The notes: generated from the sequence alone by a model not told the origin. Numbered from the stretch's first letter, positions 21,494 through 33,845 are shown. The stretch: DNA of 64,000 bases from Taenia hydatigena (GCA_036345935.2 JADWOT020000004.1:10868565-10932564), one strand, 5' to 3'. Translations and numbers: made by a program.

Positions 21494-22600
21494 TTATCGA
21501 AAATTCACAGGGTCTAGTAGCATTGAGGCTAATGCACGATACTCTAGTCGTTTTGATAAGTAGGCCAAATTTGGTGCGGCATACCGGAATCGCGGAACTG
21601 TGTTGAGACATTGCTGATGGGGAGTTCCGTAGGATTCATCTGTTATAGACTTCCTTTGCTCATTTCCTGTGGCTTTTGGCAACGCGAGAAAGCAACATAT
21701 CGGTCTATAATTCTTTCCCTATCCGCTGATTCAGAACCTTCTTTAGTGTGGCGTTTTCAAGGGTGTTAAGGTGAATGGACATCGGTAAAACATGCAAAAG
21801 CTTTCAAACTGATGTGTCACAATCTGAAACATTATGACGCACTACGCTATCTAAATCTGGTGTGTTTGTCTCCGTCCATATCGTCTCCTCTCCCCACACT
21901 TTCGTCTAAATTGTTCAAGTGACCACTTGTCGTAGTTGCATTGCTAAATAAGCATTAATCTGTTGCCAGGTGAAAATCCCAACTCTTTCTGTCGCCTGTG
22001 TCACACCACGCTACCACCCCATCTTCGCGTAAAAGCGGTGGTGATAGAAACTCGACTACTCCTTTTCTTTGTTCCGCAGCCACAATTGCAATCAAAACTC
22101 ATAGCTGTTCTTGACGCTGTTGGTGTAGATCGATGACTACCCAGGTACTGGAGCCGACATTTCTGTGTGGGTGCCATTTCTCAATTTCCTCCACATCCGC
22201 CTGTCTTTCCCATTCATTCGACTTCTATGACTGCTTTTATCTCCACCTCATTTCATGAGAATAGTTGAGTCGGAGAGCAGTAATCAGGATATCCTTTGCA
22301 ATTGCCCTAAGTGTAATTGGGAAGAGAATGGGAGCAAATCTTCTGAAGTGCCCCACAGCATTGGTCAACAATAGGAGCAGTTGGATTGGCGCGTTTAGGA
22401 TGTCGTGCCCAGCATTGCATGCATTTTCGCATCAAAACTGCCTTACATTTTTAAGGTTGTGGATTTGCGTTTTGCGCCCAGTTATGCATAACCAACCGCC
22501 AATACCTGTTGAGCAGCAAATAGTGGTTCTTGTCGGTGATGTTGAATGCAGCACCAAAGAGTATGTAGTGGGGCTGACTCTATTTAATCTAGGCACAATG
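21494..22600 (-). mobile_element. Non-LTR retrotransposon (LINE) remnant, reverse transcriptase part
   Basis: Read on the minus strand, three RT landmarks appear in the expected order but in different frames. At 22455-22580 a segment like the catalytic AAFD region reads LFGAAFNITDKNHYLLLNR. At about 22280-22360 a degenerate GVPQGSxLxPxLF block reads AVGHFRRFAPILFPI. At about 21497-21560 a segment like the C-terminal LEYAS motif reads LEYRALA. Frameshifts and stops make it dead. The plus-strand 138-residue frame at 22265-22681 is antisense to this. The clade cannot be fixed by eye; CR1- or RTE-like elements are possible. Confidence 0.5.
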
Positions 22601-22689
22601 AAAAGGGTCAATTCTTACCCGATGACGGGCTTTGGCTTAGTGATTATTTTTACAGATTCTTCTTTTGCCATACTCATCTAGACATAGAG

Positions 22690-25440
22690 CGTAGAGTAGA
22701 TCACCTTGGCTCTGATTTGGTAACTTTTATTTCTACACTGCTATAGTGTATGCTTACGTGAATGCAGATTGAGGTAAGCCTACCAATTTAACTTCTTCTT
22801 AGCAGTTAGAAGGAAAGCAGGGATGCTAACAAGAAGTTCGTAGTTCAAAGACATGTCAATAATAATTTTAATTAATTGAATCCACCCACCTGTGAGAGGT
22901 AGATAGCAGTACATCTGGACTGGAGGCAGAAGTCAAAAAGACTACTGCCTTTTCATGAATTCAACTGCGGACTAAATAATGAATCCCACTGATGAAGAAG
23001 TGCATGTGATAAGCGCTTGATTATGCCCTCATTGGAATCAGTCTGCTTATTTCTGATTGAATGGCATCTCTTTCAAGGGCTTTCATCTTGCTGCATCACT
23101 GAGACCGAAAATTAGGTGATTTGATTACCAAAGGAGGTAGAAGCGTTGCTACATGCAGGGTGTTCTTCATCGAAGTGGCTTATCGTCAATTTCTGGAAAG
23201 TGAACGCAGAACCTCGTAATTTCTCGTTAATGAGCTCAATCTGAGCCACCTAACAGGTTCCAGCTAAATGGCATCACTTAACGGCCTTGGGCTACCACAT
23301 CAAAACTATCATTGAAATAGGTGAAGTTATGCAAAATATAGTTGTTAAATAAAATCTACTTGTAAAAATGAATGCCAATGTGTGAAAAAATATTCATCAA
23401 GCCGCCCTATGCAAAAGTCAGTACTTGCTAAGCAATAAAGTGCGCAGAACTATACCATGGATTTATTTTCACAAAACGGGTGATTGTTGGGCGGTTTGTG
23501 ACTGTTGGAGTTATTTATTTTCATTCCTAATTGATTTGTCCCAGTTCATTGGTATTATTCTTAGTGTCGTTTCAACAAACTTCATAAGGCGTAGGCAGGA
23601 AATAGGGCAATTTCTTATTTGCTCGTGGAAGAAAAAACAAGAATCGTAGCCACAAGGGTGGAATAAGTGAGACACCTAAGGTAATTCCCCATATCATGCA
23701 CCATGATGCTTGATTGGGAGCCATAATAGGAAGACACAGGAGCGATGCGTCCTTAGGCCAATTTCTAGCCCAAGTGAATGCTGCTTCCTCAGGCAGCAGA
23801 CACAACGCCACCATAGACCACGCTACAACTGTCACGAGTCTATTTTGACACTTGTAAATAGGGAAGGATTCAATTACAATGGCACAAGGCATATTCGTGA
23901 ACGCTTTGCTAAGTCTTTTGTTACATGTCGAATCACCATGCGCTATCATATCTCCCCGAAACCCGCTGTTGCATATTTATGGCTCGGTTGTGAGGTCGAT
24001 GCAATTTTGGGCGTCTTTATCATCAATAGATAGCCGAGTGCTAAATTATTGGATGGTGGAAGGGATGCTGAACCGCGTAGGCGAATATTCCCATCTAATC
24101 TGGCATATTAGTGGACTGTACATGTGGTTGGGGAGATAACTGTTACAATGACTGAACTTCACCGTCAAACAATTAGCAACACCTCTCCAACCCCTTTCCT
24201 CAGATCGCAATTCAATTCGAAATTGTATTACAATTGTGCTGAAAATGACGCCAAATTAGGAGAGCTGCACTGAAATTTATCTCACGGGAATTAGGATGGC
24301 CTCACCTTTATCAACAGTGACTAGAGCGACCGCAATCAGTGACGATAGAATGACAACTTATGTCATTGACATTAGAAGCTGTGGTCTAAATGGAAACGAT
24401 GCAACCACCTTTTAGCCTTCTTGGCCATTCGTAGAGCTTAGTCATGCAATTTCTTATCTATGTCCTCTACTAATCCTCCTCTTCATATTTAAAGAAACAG
24501 CCACCCATGTCTAACCTGACCTTCTTCCTTAATTTTGCTTCATTTTCTCCCATACTGGCGCGGATCAAATAGTAGCCTTTCTAATTGGGCATGACAATAG
24601 ATACCTGCTGCATGGCCACGGCAAATTCTTTGGCTGCTGCATGCACATTTCCAACTCTATTTATTTAATCCCATTCCCTCGATCATGCTCACATCAGTCG
24701 CGTGAACAGGAGGATGAGCTGATGGAAAACCTCTTAAAATATACTAATTTAACTATCACTCGATGCCCATACATCCGATCGTGGCAGCATTTTTCCGCAT
24801 GCTCTCACCCTTTTATTATCTTTGTCGACTCCTTTACCCCTCTTCATTCACCCTGGGGAGGTTGGATCAAACCCACACCCCTCTGGAGTGTGGGCAAGAG
24901 TTTGCAAAAGCAAAAGGCAAGGAAAAATCAATTGCACCCCAACTTTGTCATTTCTTGTCACATTTATGGGCACATCGCAAACTTCTTTATCTTATTCACA
25001 CATTCATCATCTTTATGCCTCTTCGCACATCATGTCGTGTGAACGAAATCAGCAGTTGACGCACTGGACCACGATTACTTGTGCAGCATCCTTCGCCCAT
25101 TTTAGAGGCACTAGTGAGCGAGGAGAAGTCAGGATGGAGTGAATGAGACCTCAACTACTTACACTCTTCTAAGGCATCACATCTTATTTTATGTGCAGCA
25201 CTTCAATTAGGCCAGAATTAATCCGCCATTTCGCTTCCTCACTCTGACACTCTCCAAAGCCAAAGTGAACCATTTTCTTTCTGCTTCTTCTTCCTCTCCG
25301 ACATTTTATGCCAATTCCGCATTTGTAAGTTCCATTCGTCTTCCGTTGTCCACATTCATCTCTCATTGCCCATGGTGCTTATGATACTAATTTGGAAACA
25401 TTGATTGTTCGCTGCCATTATATTCGACATTTGGCTGCCC
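22690..25440. other. Intergenic, AT-leaning
   Basis: There is no supported gene. A 125-residue minus frame at 23572-23949 and a 133-residue plus frame at 24641-25042 show no motif and overlap open frames on other strands or phases. A CACTGATGAAGAAG phrase at about 22988 could belong to a retroelement tail. Confidence 0.4.
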
Positions 25441-25479
25441 TTAGGTGCCTCTTTGTAAATTGTTTTCATTTACTCCGTT

Positions 25480-25800
25480 GGCTCCTCCTATTGCGCCTCC
25501 TATAGAGCAGGAGTGCGATGCGGCAAAGGTGGTGTTAGTCTCTATGTCATGAACAGACACGAAAGTACCACCTTCAATTTCTCTTTGCAGGATATTCAGC
25601 ATGACTGTCAATCTGAGATGGTCAAGATCTCTGCCTTCTTCTTTCGTCACAAGATCGCATCTATGGGGCGATGTCTTGTGTATGGAGTTGTACATACCGC
25701 CTCCTTCATCGTGTCCCTCATCATGAGTCAATACTACCAAATTATCCATTCTGATTATGGCTTCCAACCGCGGATTCATCGACATTGTCGATGAGTAAAA
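25480..25800 (+). mobile_element. LINE endonuclease-domain remnant
   Basis: On the plus strand a GKGGVSLYV stretch near 25520 resembles the GGGVALYV motif of LINE AP-endonucleases. It is followed by SEMVKI and HKIASMG near 25610-25665. After a shift of frame comes YIPPPSSCPSS at about 25688, matching the GCxYRPPSSxP motif. Then, beyond one in-frame stop, come VNTTKL and IMASNRGFID, like the helix that follows in LINE ORF2. It lies opposite in orientation to the RT remnant at 21.5-22.6 kb, so the two are separate insertions or were rearranged. Confidence 0.45.
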
Positions 25801-26115
25801 CATGTACGCTGTTACAGAAGCACTGCCGGTTCACGTTGCATCCGTTAACAAGGGCACTACTGACGTTAGTCCTGCCACTGCTGCCACCCCGTAGGTGCCT
25901 GCCGATAAAGCGATCACTTCGTTGACGCGGAAGAACTTAGTGGTTACAAGCAGTGAGCAGGGTTTGGCACACAGATGGCTCGTGCTGCCCATTGTTACCT
26001 TGTGGAAGGGAAGAGGAGCGATCGACTCCTTGTGTGTCCGAAATGCAATTGTACTCTTTCTTATTGCTTGAGTTAATTGTGATCTCTTTTGCCTATAGTG
26101 ATTTTGACCAAACTC

Positions 26116-26208
26116 ATGCGTATTTTGCGTAGGTGTTACCTCTGGCAGCAGGGATTCACAGCGGCTGGGGTGGTGCTTGCTGGATTACTTAGTGACGTGG
26201 CCTCATGA
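26116..26208 (+). pseudogene. Partial copy of HIG1-like exon
   Basis: This 30-codon frame closely matches the end of the exon at 33618-33764 (YLWQQGFTAAG and LAGLL shared), with an Asp replacing a Gly and the TGA stop kept. The upstream half of that exon is not present here, so this is a truncated copy carried with the flanking duplicate to 26545. Confidence 0.45.
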
Positions 26209-26545
26209 CTATGGGTAAATCGTGGGTTATGCGGAGACAAATGGTGTAGAAGTTGATTGAAAGGGGAAGTGTTCAGTTCAGCTCTGCCTTGTGTAAAGTG
26301 TGTGGCTGTCCATTAAGGGGAGGAAGGAGAAAGGGAAGAGGATGAAGGTGGAGGAGGGCACATACACTGGAAAGCGCATCATTCCACACGTCACCCTGCC
26401 AATTTCGACGTTTGAATCTTGAGGTAGGATGTCAATACTACTAGTACGGTGCTAGGTAGGTGGTGCTTTACCAACTCGATGGCCCACAATTTCTCTTTGC
26501 TGAGTAGTAGCAGTAGTGGTAGTAAAGCCGGGGTCTGGTTTGCGT
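26209..26545. repeat. Third copy of the palindrome arm sequence
   Basis: Direct relative of 33765-34110. On the minus strand it has the same frame as the arm ORF (SIDILPQDSNVEIG) but carries a TAG in place of the Glu codon just upstream, so it cannot encode the whole segment. It is not part of an inverted pair here. Confidence 0.75.
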
Positions 26546-28527
26546 GAGTGGATTGAGATCAGTCAATGTGGCTTTAATTGGGAAACATGTAAAGCGAAAT
26601 GTGTCATCTTGGTGGGATGCAAAACGGTCTCAAGCAATGACGCCCCAATAATATTCAGATGCGATTGTGATCGCGTCGCAGGCTGAGTAGTCGTGAGGTA
26701 GGTCAAATCAACGTGTAAGAGGAAATACAGCATTTCTCTCATGCTCACTACGGCTTGATGCAGAATGAAGGGAGGCAAGGGCAAAGAGACAGTGCTTACG
26801 CTGAGCTAAGCCGACACAACCTGAGTCGCTCCAAACCTCACTACTTCAACTCACACTTCTCCATGCTACATCCCTCTATCCTTAAACAGCGAGAAGTGTT
26901 GCAGACTGTCAAGAAAAGTAGGTCATCCTGTCCAGCTGTCTGACAATACAACCAACGCTGATGCCCAGCTTGCTGAATGGGAACAGTGGAGAGTATTTGG
27001 CGCTAGTTATGTGAGCGTCAACGCCTTTCTTCATCGTTTCCTTCCTCCTCTTTCGCCCTCTTTCTAAAACCTACATTTTACTTCTCCGATTGTATGGCTG
27101 TCAGTCAGCCCCACCATCACTCCTGCTTGCATCTGTATCTTCTTTCTGACACTGATTCTCCAACTTCTTGATTGCTGAGTGTGGATCCATATCCGCATAA
27201 ATTAACACAAATAACAATGACCGGCGCAACTGCAACGAGGAGGTAAAAGACCTTCACATAAAATGAGCAACACCTAATTTTCCACATTTCCAAGTTGCGT
27301 ACACAAAGTGAGCATGCCATGCTAATGCAACCAGTAAAGATGTCAACCTCATTTTAGGGTGAGCACCTGTAATAATTCCTATTGAAGCGTTTACGAGTAC
27401 CTTAGTAGCGCCATATTCGTTTCCAAGCCGATAGGTTGTACAAGTAATTTCTGCCAACAGCAGATGTAAACAAAGAGTCCCTCAGTGCCCTCGCTTTGCG
27501 TTGGCTTCGAGCGCATACTTTTGTTAGTAAAGTATCCTAGTCAGCGGCCAATGTCGCCAAATCCTCTTTTTTCATCACAAGGTATCCTCTTCCAACTATT
27601 CTCATGAATGCTATCACTCAACACATTTGCCTTCTCACTCCTTTTACGGTCACAGGCATGCCGCCATTACAAAATCTGCTCATCACGATAAACTTTTCAC
27701 AGGCCAACGTTGATCGAGTCACCCATACTGCAAGTCGTCTTGAACATTTATCCCTAATTTCAAGGTATGATGAGGATATCTTATTTGTAAAGTGGTAATG
27801 GGTTGCTAAACCCATCGACTTCGCATAGTCTTACCAGCTATAGTACTAAGTAGGCAGGTTCGGTTCAAACTAACTTTGAACGCAGTCGCGTAGGAAATGT
27901 TGGAATGTAACATCTGCGGATAAAATAATTAGAGTAGTAATGTGGGCTAGTCTTTAAATACAACGAAATCCACAGGACTTGATTCATTTTTGATAGGTGT
28001 TTTAGTCTGAGACGCTTCATTGTTGATCAGAGGCCACCATCGAGTGATGTGGCCAAAGGCGATAAGTAAGAGACGAGTGATTTCTGTTGCATGAAGCAGG
28101 TTAGTTTGTACTCCAGACCCCTTTCATCCAAGATTCTAACAGTCTTTTTCCTCTTCTCTCTACACTCATCTTATTTGCGTCTACTTTGCCGCACTAAATT
28201 CTCAAAGTGAATTCCACGGTCATGCACATGGTGTTTCTCCCCCGCATCCTTTGCATTACTGCGTGACACCTACACTTACTTCAATCGGCACCCTAACTTG
28301 AGAGCTTTGAGCAATGAAGCCCTTGATCAGCATTACGGATATATTCAATAGGGTGATATAGGATAAGTCGAAAGTGAAATAAATAAGACAGCTCACGAAT
28401 TGAATCCAGCAGCAGCGCAGATAGCTTTTCGTTTCCTCATGTTTGGCGTCGGTCACAATGAATGATGTGACTTCATTGCAAAGACGTCGACACGACCCAG
28501 TGACCCATCCAATATTGACCGAAACGC
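26546..28527. other. Intergenic with one membrane-like candidate
   Basis: The sequence is mostly featureless. On the minus strand, 27117-27360 shows an ATG-started hydrophobic leader (MRLTSLLVALAWHAHFVYA) resembling a signal peptide. About 60 bases on, in another frame, comes a second hydrophobic stretch (VFYLLVAVAPVIVICVNL) with a charged tail. A frameshift or unseen splice would be needed to join them. Confidence 0.3.
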
Positions 28528-30475
28528 CATTGCAATGCGTAAACTTGCATTAACCAAGTCACGAGGAGGAGAAGGACGGAGGAAGCAAATTTATTGCCCC
28601 ACAACACGTTGGAACACGTGGTGGTGGCAATGCAATGCATGCAAGCCTGTGTGATGTGGCTTGCGATGTGCTCCGATTAGCTTTCCTTTCACAAATCAGC
28701 AATGCTCCTCACTGCATTGGTGGCTCCGCACGCTGTGGCAAATGTGGCTACACTCCTCAATCATAATAATGCCCAATGTTGCAATTTCTCATTCTCATCG
28801 CTACATGTGGGCTGGCGATTGAGACTTCCTTTCCATCGTCTTAAAACAACCACACGCACAGGCTAGGGTACTCTTGTGCTTAACTGATCTATGGGCAGAA
28901 AATTGGCGTCGACAATGCCACGCGGAGGGACAGTTGAGATGAGGTCTACGGCATCGTCCTCCACACAGTGGGACTACGTTGTCACACAACTGGGGGAGAG
29001 CACAATGTCCGCCTACTTCGTGGATGGTGTGAGGAGTGGGTGTGTGTTAGGCACTGTGTAGGTCGGTAAAACAGCGCGTTCTTCCCCTTCCTCTTCTTCT
29101 TCTTCTCCTGTCCTCAAAGCCACTCACCTCGTCCACACGAAGAGTTGCTAGTATTGGTGCTGTGCCATTGAGGCGTGCGGGTTATCGGGGCACCACCTCA
29201 CTGTCACATCAACGCGCACTGCCCTGTCCACGCAATGTGGTCCGCCCTGTCCGCCTTTTAGCAAGACATTGGCATAATGAGATGAATTGAACAACAAGAA
29301 AAGACACAAATCGACATTGAGTTGTGTGTGTGCGTGTGAGAGTCCTTTTCCATTCCACGAGCAGCAAGGCTACTCACTGGGCTAATATGGCCAACATTTT
29401 GCAACAAACGCAGAGAAGCACTCGTGGATTTACAGCATGAGCGATTGAGCGATTGAGTGAGTGAAGCAAGGGTGGACCGCACAAGTGCCACCGTTGCTCG
29501 CATTGTGACTTTGACTTGAGAAAGGCAGAAATGCTTTGCCATTAGATGAGGTGGGTGTCTACTACTACTGCGAAGAACAAAGTGGGCAACGGTGTGGATG
29601 ATGCCATTGTCGTTGCAAGCAATCACTGTGACGCGAGGACTGTGTTGTGTCTCACCACCTCCCACCTTCGCATTATTTGTCGGTAGACGACCACGACGAC
29701 GTGACAACCAATGCGCGAACACGTCAATGAGGTCAGCCACATGACTGCCCTCACCCTCGCCCTTCCACTCCCTCCCTCCCTTTCCCTAACGGAAGCTATA
29801 TCAACCTCGACGTCTGCGTCACGCAGTCATTCTACGCTTCCGACCTTCCCGATAATGGTGCGTTTCGGTTATCTCTACTCCCTTCACTTACCGACATTTC
29901 TTCCACACCATCTTTACGCATCCTCACTTCATTTCAATACCCTCACCTGTACTTTTCTCATGCCACTATGCAAGATGCACTTCTGTTGGCATTTAGGCCG
30001 AGGATGATGCTGCACATCGCAAAATCACCCAACTGCCTCCCGAATTGGCACCAACTTCAGGAATGTGTGCAAGGCAATGCCGCATTGGAGGTGGATACTA
30101 CGAAGTCGTCGTTAGCGTGAGGCGCTCAATCGCTACATCAGTAAATGGAAGTGGCTCGACTAAAAATCTGTGCAGTTACGGCTGTGCAGTATCACATGGA
30201 TGAGGTGGATTCACTCCAACCATTCCTTTCCCAACGTGGTCGTCACCCTATTAAGCCGACAGAGCATTGCTGTCTGCTGCCTATTGCGGACAGTGTGTAC
30301 ACAGCCCTCGACACAGGTGAGAGAGGATTTTGTGATTCTCCTTACATGCTTGGCTTTAATTTCACTCTCGCCAATGACAGTTTATTGGAAGGAAGCTTCT
30401 TCGTTATGGACCATAACTTTAGACTAAATGGTTCCTGTGTTGAATATTACCCGGCAAGGGGCAACGAAAGTAGGA
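28528..30475. repeat. Segmental duplicate block R2, right copy
   Basis: Direct relative of 8071-10140. At about 30475 it jumps to sequence matching about 10641-10665 (ACTTTCCTACTGCATGGCAG), so about 500 bases covering the C-terminal part of the F-box gene are deleted here. Confidence 0.9.
29797..29804 (+). promoter_or_regulatory. TATA box of F-box pseudogene copy B
   Basis: TATATCAA is followed by CCTCGACGTCTGCGTCACG, 58 bases before the ATG. It aligns with the TATA elements of copies A and C at nearly constant distance. Confidence 0.55.
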
Positions 30476-30576
30476 GGGTACTTTCCTACTGCATGGCAGA
30501 GTGTGGCAGTGCAGGTTGGTTTGCGAAGCAGAATGTTTTGTGGGAGAGCAGGAGGGTGAAGTGTTGGGAGTGGTAG
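29855..30576 (+). pseudogene. F-box (FBXO4-like) pseudogene, copy B
   Basis: The ATG (29855-29857) is followed directly by an intact donor GTGCGT. The 139-base intron ends ATTTAG at 29996. Exon 2 begins like copy A but lacks 28 bases inside the F-box, which shifts the frame. It also shares the TAG found at 9785 in copy A. A 143-codon frame (30145-30576) then preserves the middle of the protein (AVQYHMDEVDSLQPFL, against AIQYQKEQTDSFKRVL in the intact gene). The C-terminal third is deleted and replaced by unrelated residues. Confidence 0.75.
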
Positions 30577-30697
30577 AGGGCGGCGTGTGATTGAGCAGGG
30601 ACTGTGGTCTCAGCGGCTGACGTGGTTTTGGGTTATGGAATGCGAAGAGGAAAGGCGATGTGAAAAGACAGTGATGGTGACTCTGTGACGGGACGAA

Positions 30698-31062
30698 GTG
30701 ACTGGTACGTGTAGGTGGGTGGGTGGATGAATGACTGCGTTAGAGAATGCAGAAAAATAGCTGAATGCACTGAGGCAAACGCAGATGTTGTGAGGGAGAC
30801 GCAGTCCATGTACACAAAATCACAACGTGTAGATTTATACGAGTTTGGTAATGCTGGGTATGTTGGCCTTAAAACATGAGACGCGATCGTGGGCTGGCCT
30901 GCGAGATTATCCCTGTGGAAGTATGTGGGTGGGTGAGTGGGTGGGGAGGAGGACCGCGTGACCACACCTCACACGTGTGTGTGTGTGTCATTTGACCTCG
31001 TTGAGCGTGCGCAATGCGTGAGTTGTGCGATAAATGGAGGCCAAGGAAGATAAGCAAAAGAG
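30698..31062. repeat. Segmental duplicate block R1, right copy
   Basis: Direct relative of 1-440, separated from the F-box pseudogene end by about 120 bases. It lacks some 60 bases present at about 330-390 in the left copy. Confidence 0.8.
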
Positions 31063-33115
31063 GGTGATGAATTTGGCCGAGTAATTAATGTAAACCAAAT
31101 TGGATCTTCCGCATGTTGAGCAAAAGATGAAATTATTATGTCTCTCGTGTTGCCCATCAAAACTGCTTGCATGATCCTTTTATATGAGAAGGAGCAAGTG
31201 CAAAGAGATCCGTTAAGCTGGCAAATTTTAATCAACCCACCTCATCACTGTTATAGCTGACCAAGCGGTAGTGGCAGCTGGAGGGAGCATGGCATCACCC
31301 TCCTATTCCTAAGCATGCTTTACAAATGAGCATTTAAGAAGTAATTCTTTCCGTAACGTCTTTTCGTGCATTTGTGATCTGTGTTTGTGCCGTACAAATA
31401 CCACGAGACAAGAGTGCGAGTGGATATTTGTCGAAATGGAAAAGGGCAATGCAATAAAATGGCATACGCAACAGCGTACGTTAGGTCAAGGAAACAATTA
31501 CCAAATCATTTCTTACAAATAGCTCTGTCCTACCGGACTTACGTCACTTGTTTGGCGCCGCTTCTGAGCACTCAGCTTGCTTGTATATCTACTTGGCACA
31601 CATTCTCTTCCACCTCCACATGCAATCATTACCGTCTACCAAAATAGCGATTGTCATTCCGATGGGACCGACGCTGAACACAGTGCAGCCGAAGCACTGT
31701 GTAGCTTAACTGTATTCTTAGGACATCACACTCGTGATGAACTCTAGGCTTAGCTCTATGTATTCGTGGCACAATGAGACCAGCTCAGTCCGAGTTATCA
31801 ACGGCTTTCAACTCGCTGCAAGATCAAGTTGGTGCATGGGCTACTAAGATGCATCCACACCAACGTCAACCATAAAGGACCCTGTCGGTCAGCCTAATCA
31901 GTTTAGTCGATGGTCGCAAGCGTACAGGTTTGCTTTCTCCATTTGATTTCATCAATATTATATAGTTTCAGTCAAAATACAGCCTGTCATGCAGCTAATA
32001 GGCAGGGTTCATTTGACACTCCAATTAACAACTCATCCTAGTGTCAGCTTAGTGATCTGGCCGTAAGCTCAGTGGCCTAGAAGTAGGGTAGGTTGGTAAG
32101 AGGCGGGATCCTATCATTAACATGCATGTAAGGCCCTGCATCACTGTCACCTACCCTTTCCACAGCCCCCATCTGCTTCTTTTGGAAATGTGCCTGCAGC
32201 TATCCGGTATCAGAAGTAGGTAAGCGACTCTTACCAGCGTGCTATGTCCGCGTCTGCTAATGGCAAAGCTCCGAGGACCGCAATACTTTAGTATTTTGCC
32301 AATTTATACTGTGAACGTGATGTCGGCGAGGAACGTTGCAATGCCAATCAAAGCATCGAATCTTCCGCTTTTTGGTTACACTTTATTGACCAAGTACTGA
32401 TTGCGCACGCAAGTAGTTGATATGCACGGCTTCATCCACACCGGTCGTCCGGCTGATGGACGTTGAATTTGATTTTCAGAGAGACAGCGTTCACAGGGCG
32501 ACAAGGTGGAAATGACAGCCGCCACTACAAGATCTCAGACGGATGCTTTGACCTTCCTCAGGAATGTGGCCATTTGAACTGAGGATTGAGATGAGTCAAG
32601 TGGGATGGATTGTATAGTGCGTTTCCTTCGGAGTCCTAATGGCTTATAGGCTCTGCGCTGGCTTCTATGTTGACGGATAGACGGATGTGGTATGCAAGGA
32701 GCAAACATTGGAACTTTTCCAACTGATGTGATCCATCGGAATAGGACTGTTAAATTTGACTCCCGAACGAGTCAAGAGTGTTCGAGGTGACGAATCAGCA
32801 CCGACCCAGGGATGGCATAGGTCATTCAATCTCCAACAATTTGAGCAGTGACGATCTGTTCTTTTTTTTGAATTTGGTGGGACAACTCGGTTAGGAACGC
32901 TTTGTGTATGGCAAGAAATAGAGAGGCCAAAGCAGCTAAGTGCTTGACATTATCTACATTTCATCCAGGCCATTCCCGGTTGACAGTCCTCTTCAACAGT
33001 TGCCCTCAGAACTTGCACAGCATAAGCGAACGCATCGCTACTTATCGAAGTGGAGCTGGTCAAACCGACATTACGATGCGATACTGGGAGAACGAGTGTT
33101 TTAAAATGGATGGAG
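31063..33115. other. Intergenic
   Basis: There is no supported gene. At 32055-32120 the text GTAAGCTCAGTGGCCTAGAA followed by GCGGGATCCTATC resembles the A-box region of a tRNA-derived element, but no proper B box follows. The frame at 32902-33156 runs into duplicate block R6 and is not conserved there. Confidence 0.4.
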
Positions 33116-33390
33116 AATGTGGCATGCCCACAGTGGATGAATGGAAGTATGGATGAATGGTTGAGAAGGACCACCGATTTGGCGCCATTGCAGTAGAAGC
33201 GGAAGAGCTCTCAAAGTAAAAGGTAAGGTAAGAGCATAGATGCTGGTTATCTGGTGTGTCCATTCGTGATGTTATTGTGGTACTTGCATGCACAGGATGG
33301 GTTAATTGATTTGTTCTCCTCGAGGAATATGGTGTTAACCAATGCGTTTGCATTTTCACAAGTTGATTGAACCTGCTGAAGATGCGTTTG
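33116..33390. repeat. Duplicate block R6, third (partial) copy
   Basis: Direct relative of 6770-7045 only, ending at GATGCGTTTG. Frames across it are broken at different places in the two copies, so the block is not coding. Confidence 0.8.
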
Positions 33391-33542
33391 TAACGCGTTG
33401 CACCGGGACCACTCTTCTTGTTGCGTAGCACATACAGGCGTGGCATGTGTTTCATATCACCAAGTCATGGCTATCCAGAATATCCTGTGTATTGAAAGCA
33501 ATAAAGGTGGTGAGGGAAAGTTGTGTTGTGTGGTATTTGAAA

Positions 33543-33571
33543 AGGAGGAGGAGGAGGAGGAGGAGGAGGAG
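33543..33571. repeat. (GGA)n microsatellite
   Basis: A GGA triplet array lies about 50 bases upstream of the HIG1-like exon. It produces a poly-Glu run in the short plus-strand frame at 33398-33586, which I do not regard as a gene. Confidence 0.9.
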
Positions 33572-33617
33572 AGATCGGTTGATTAGAAGAAGTGAATGCA
33601 GTTTCGTCATTGTTTAG

Positions 33618-33764
33618 GCGCAGCAGGCACTACTGTTGGGTGCGGTGATGAGGATTGCTGCTAAGCAGATGAAGCGTGTTTTGCGTAGGTGTTACCTCTG
33701 GCAGCAAGGATTCACAGCGACTGGAGTGGGTCTTGCTGGATTACTTTGTGGCGTGGCCTCATGA
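33618..33764 (+). CDS. HIG1-domain-like terminal exon
   Basis: An acceptor (GTTTAG, ending 33617) opens a 48-codon frame ending in TGA at 33762-33764. The residues read AQQALLLGAVMRIAAKQMK, then RVLRRCYLWQQGFTATGV and a hydrophobic LAGLLCGVAS. HIG1-domain proteins (HIGD1/HIGD2, Rcf1), which assist respiratory complex assembly in the inner mitochondrial membrane, have two TM helices, with MRxRxxAQGFTVxA at the start of the second. The RxLRRxxxxQQGFTATG pattern fits that junction, with a shorter loop. The first-helix exon was not found upstream, so this may be a fragment. A partial copy lies at 26116. Confidence 0.4.
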   Translation, partial: AQQALLLGAVMRIAAKQMKRVLRRCYLWQQGFTATGVGLAGLLCGVAS

Positions 33765-33845
33765 CTATGGGTAAATCGTGGGGTATGCGCAAACAAATGG
33801 TGTAGAAGTTGATTGTGAGGGGAAGTGTTGAATTCAGCTCTGCCT

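Noticed and set aside
21660..21720. NYRPICCFLAL-like segment on the minus strand, resembling the RT NYRPIS motif
   Set aside because: It lies downstream of the AAFD and GVPQGS-like blocks, the wrong order for an RT on that strand, so I regard the match as chance.
22265..22681. 138-codon plus-strand open frame
   Set aside because: It is antisense to recognisable reverse-transcriptase motifs on the minus strand, so it is best explained as a shadow of the LINE remnant.
25441..25803. 120-codon minus-strand frame
   Set aside because: It is antisense to the LINE endonuclease motifs, which read well on the plus strand.
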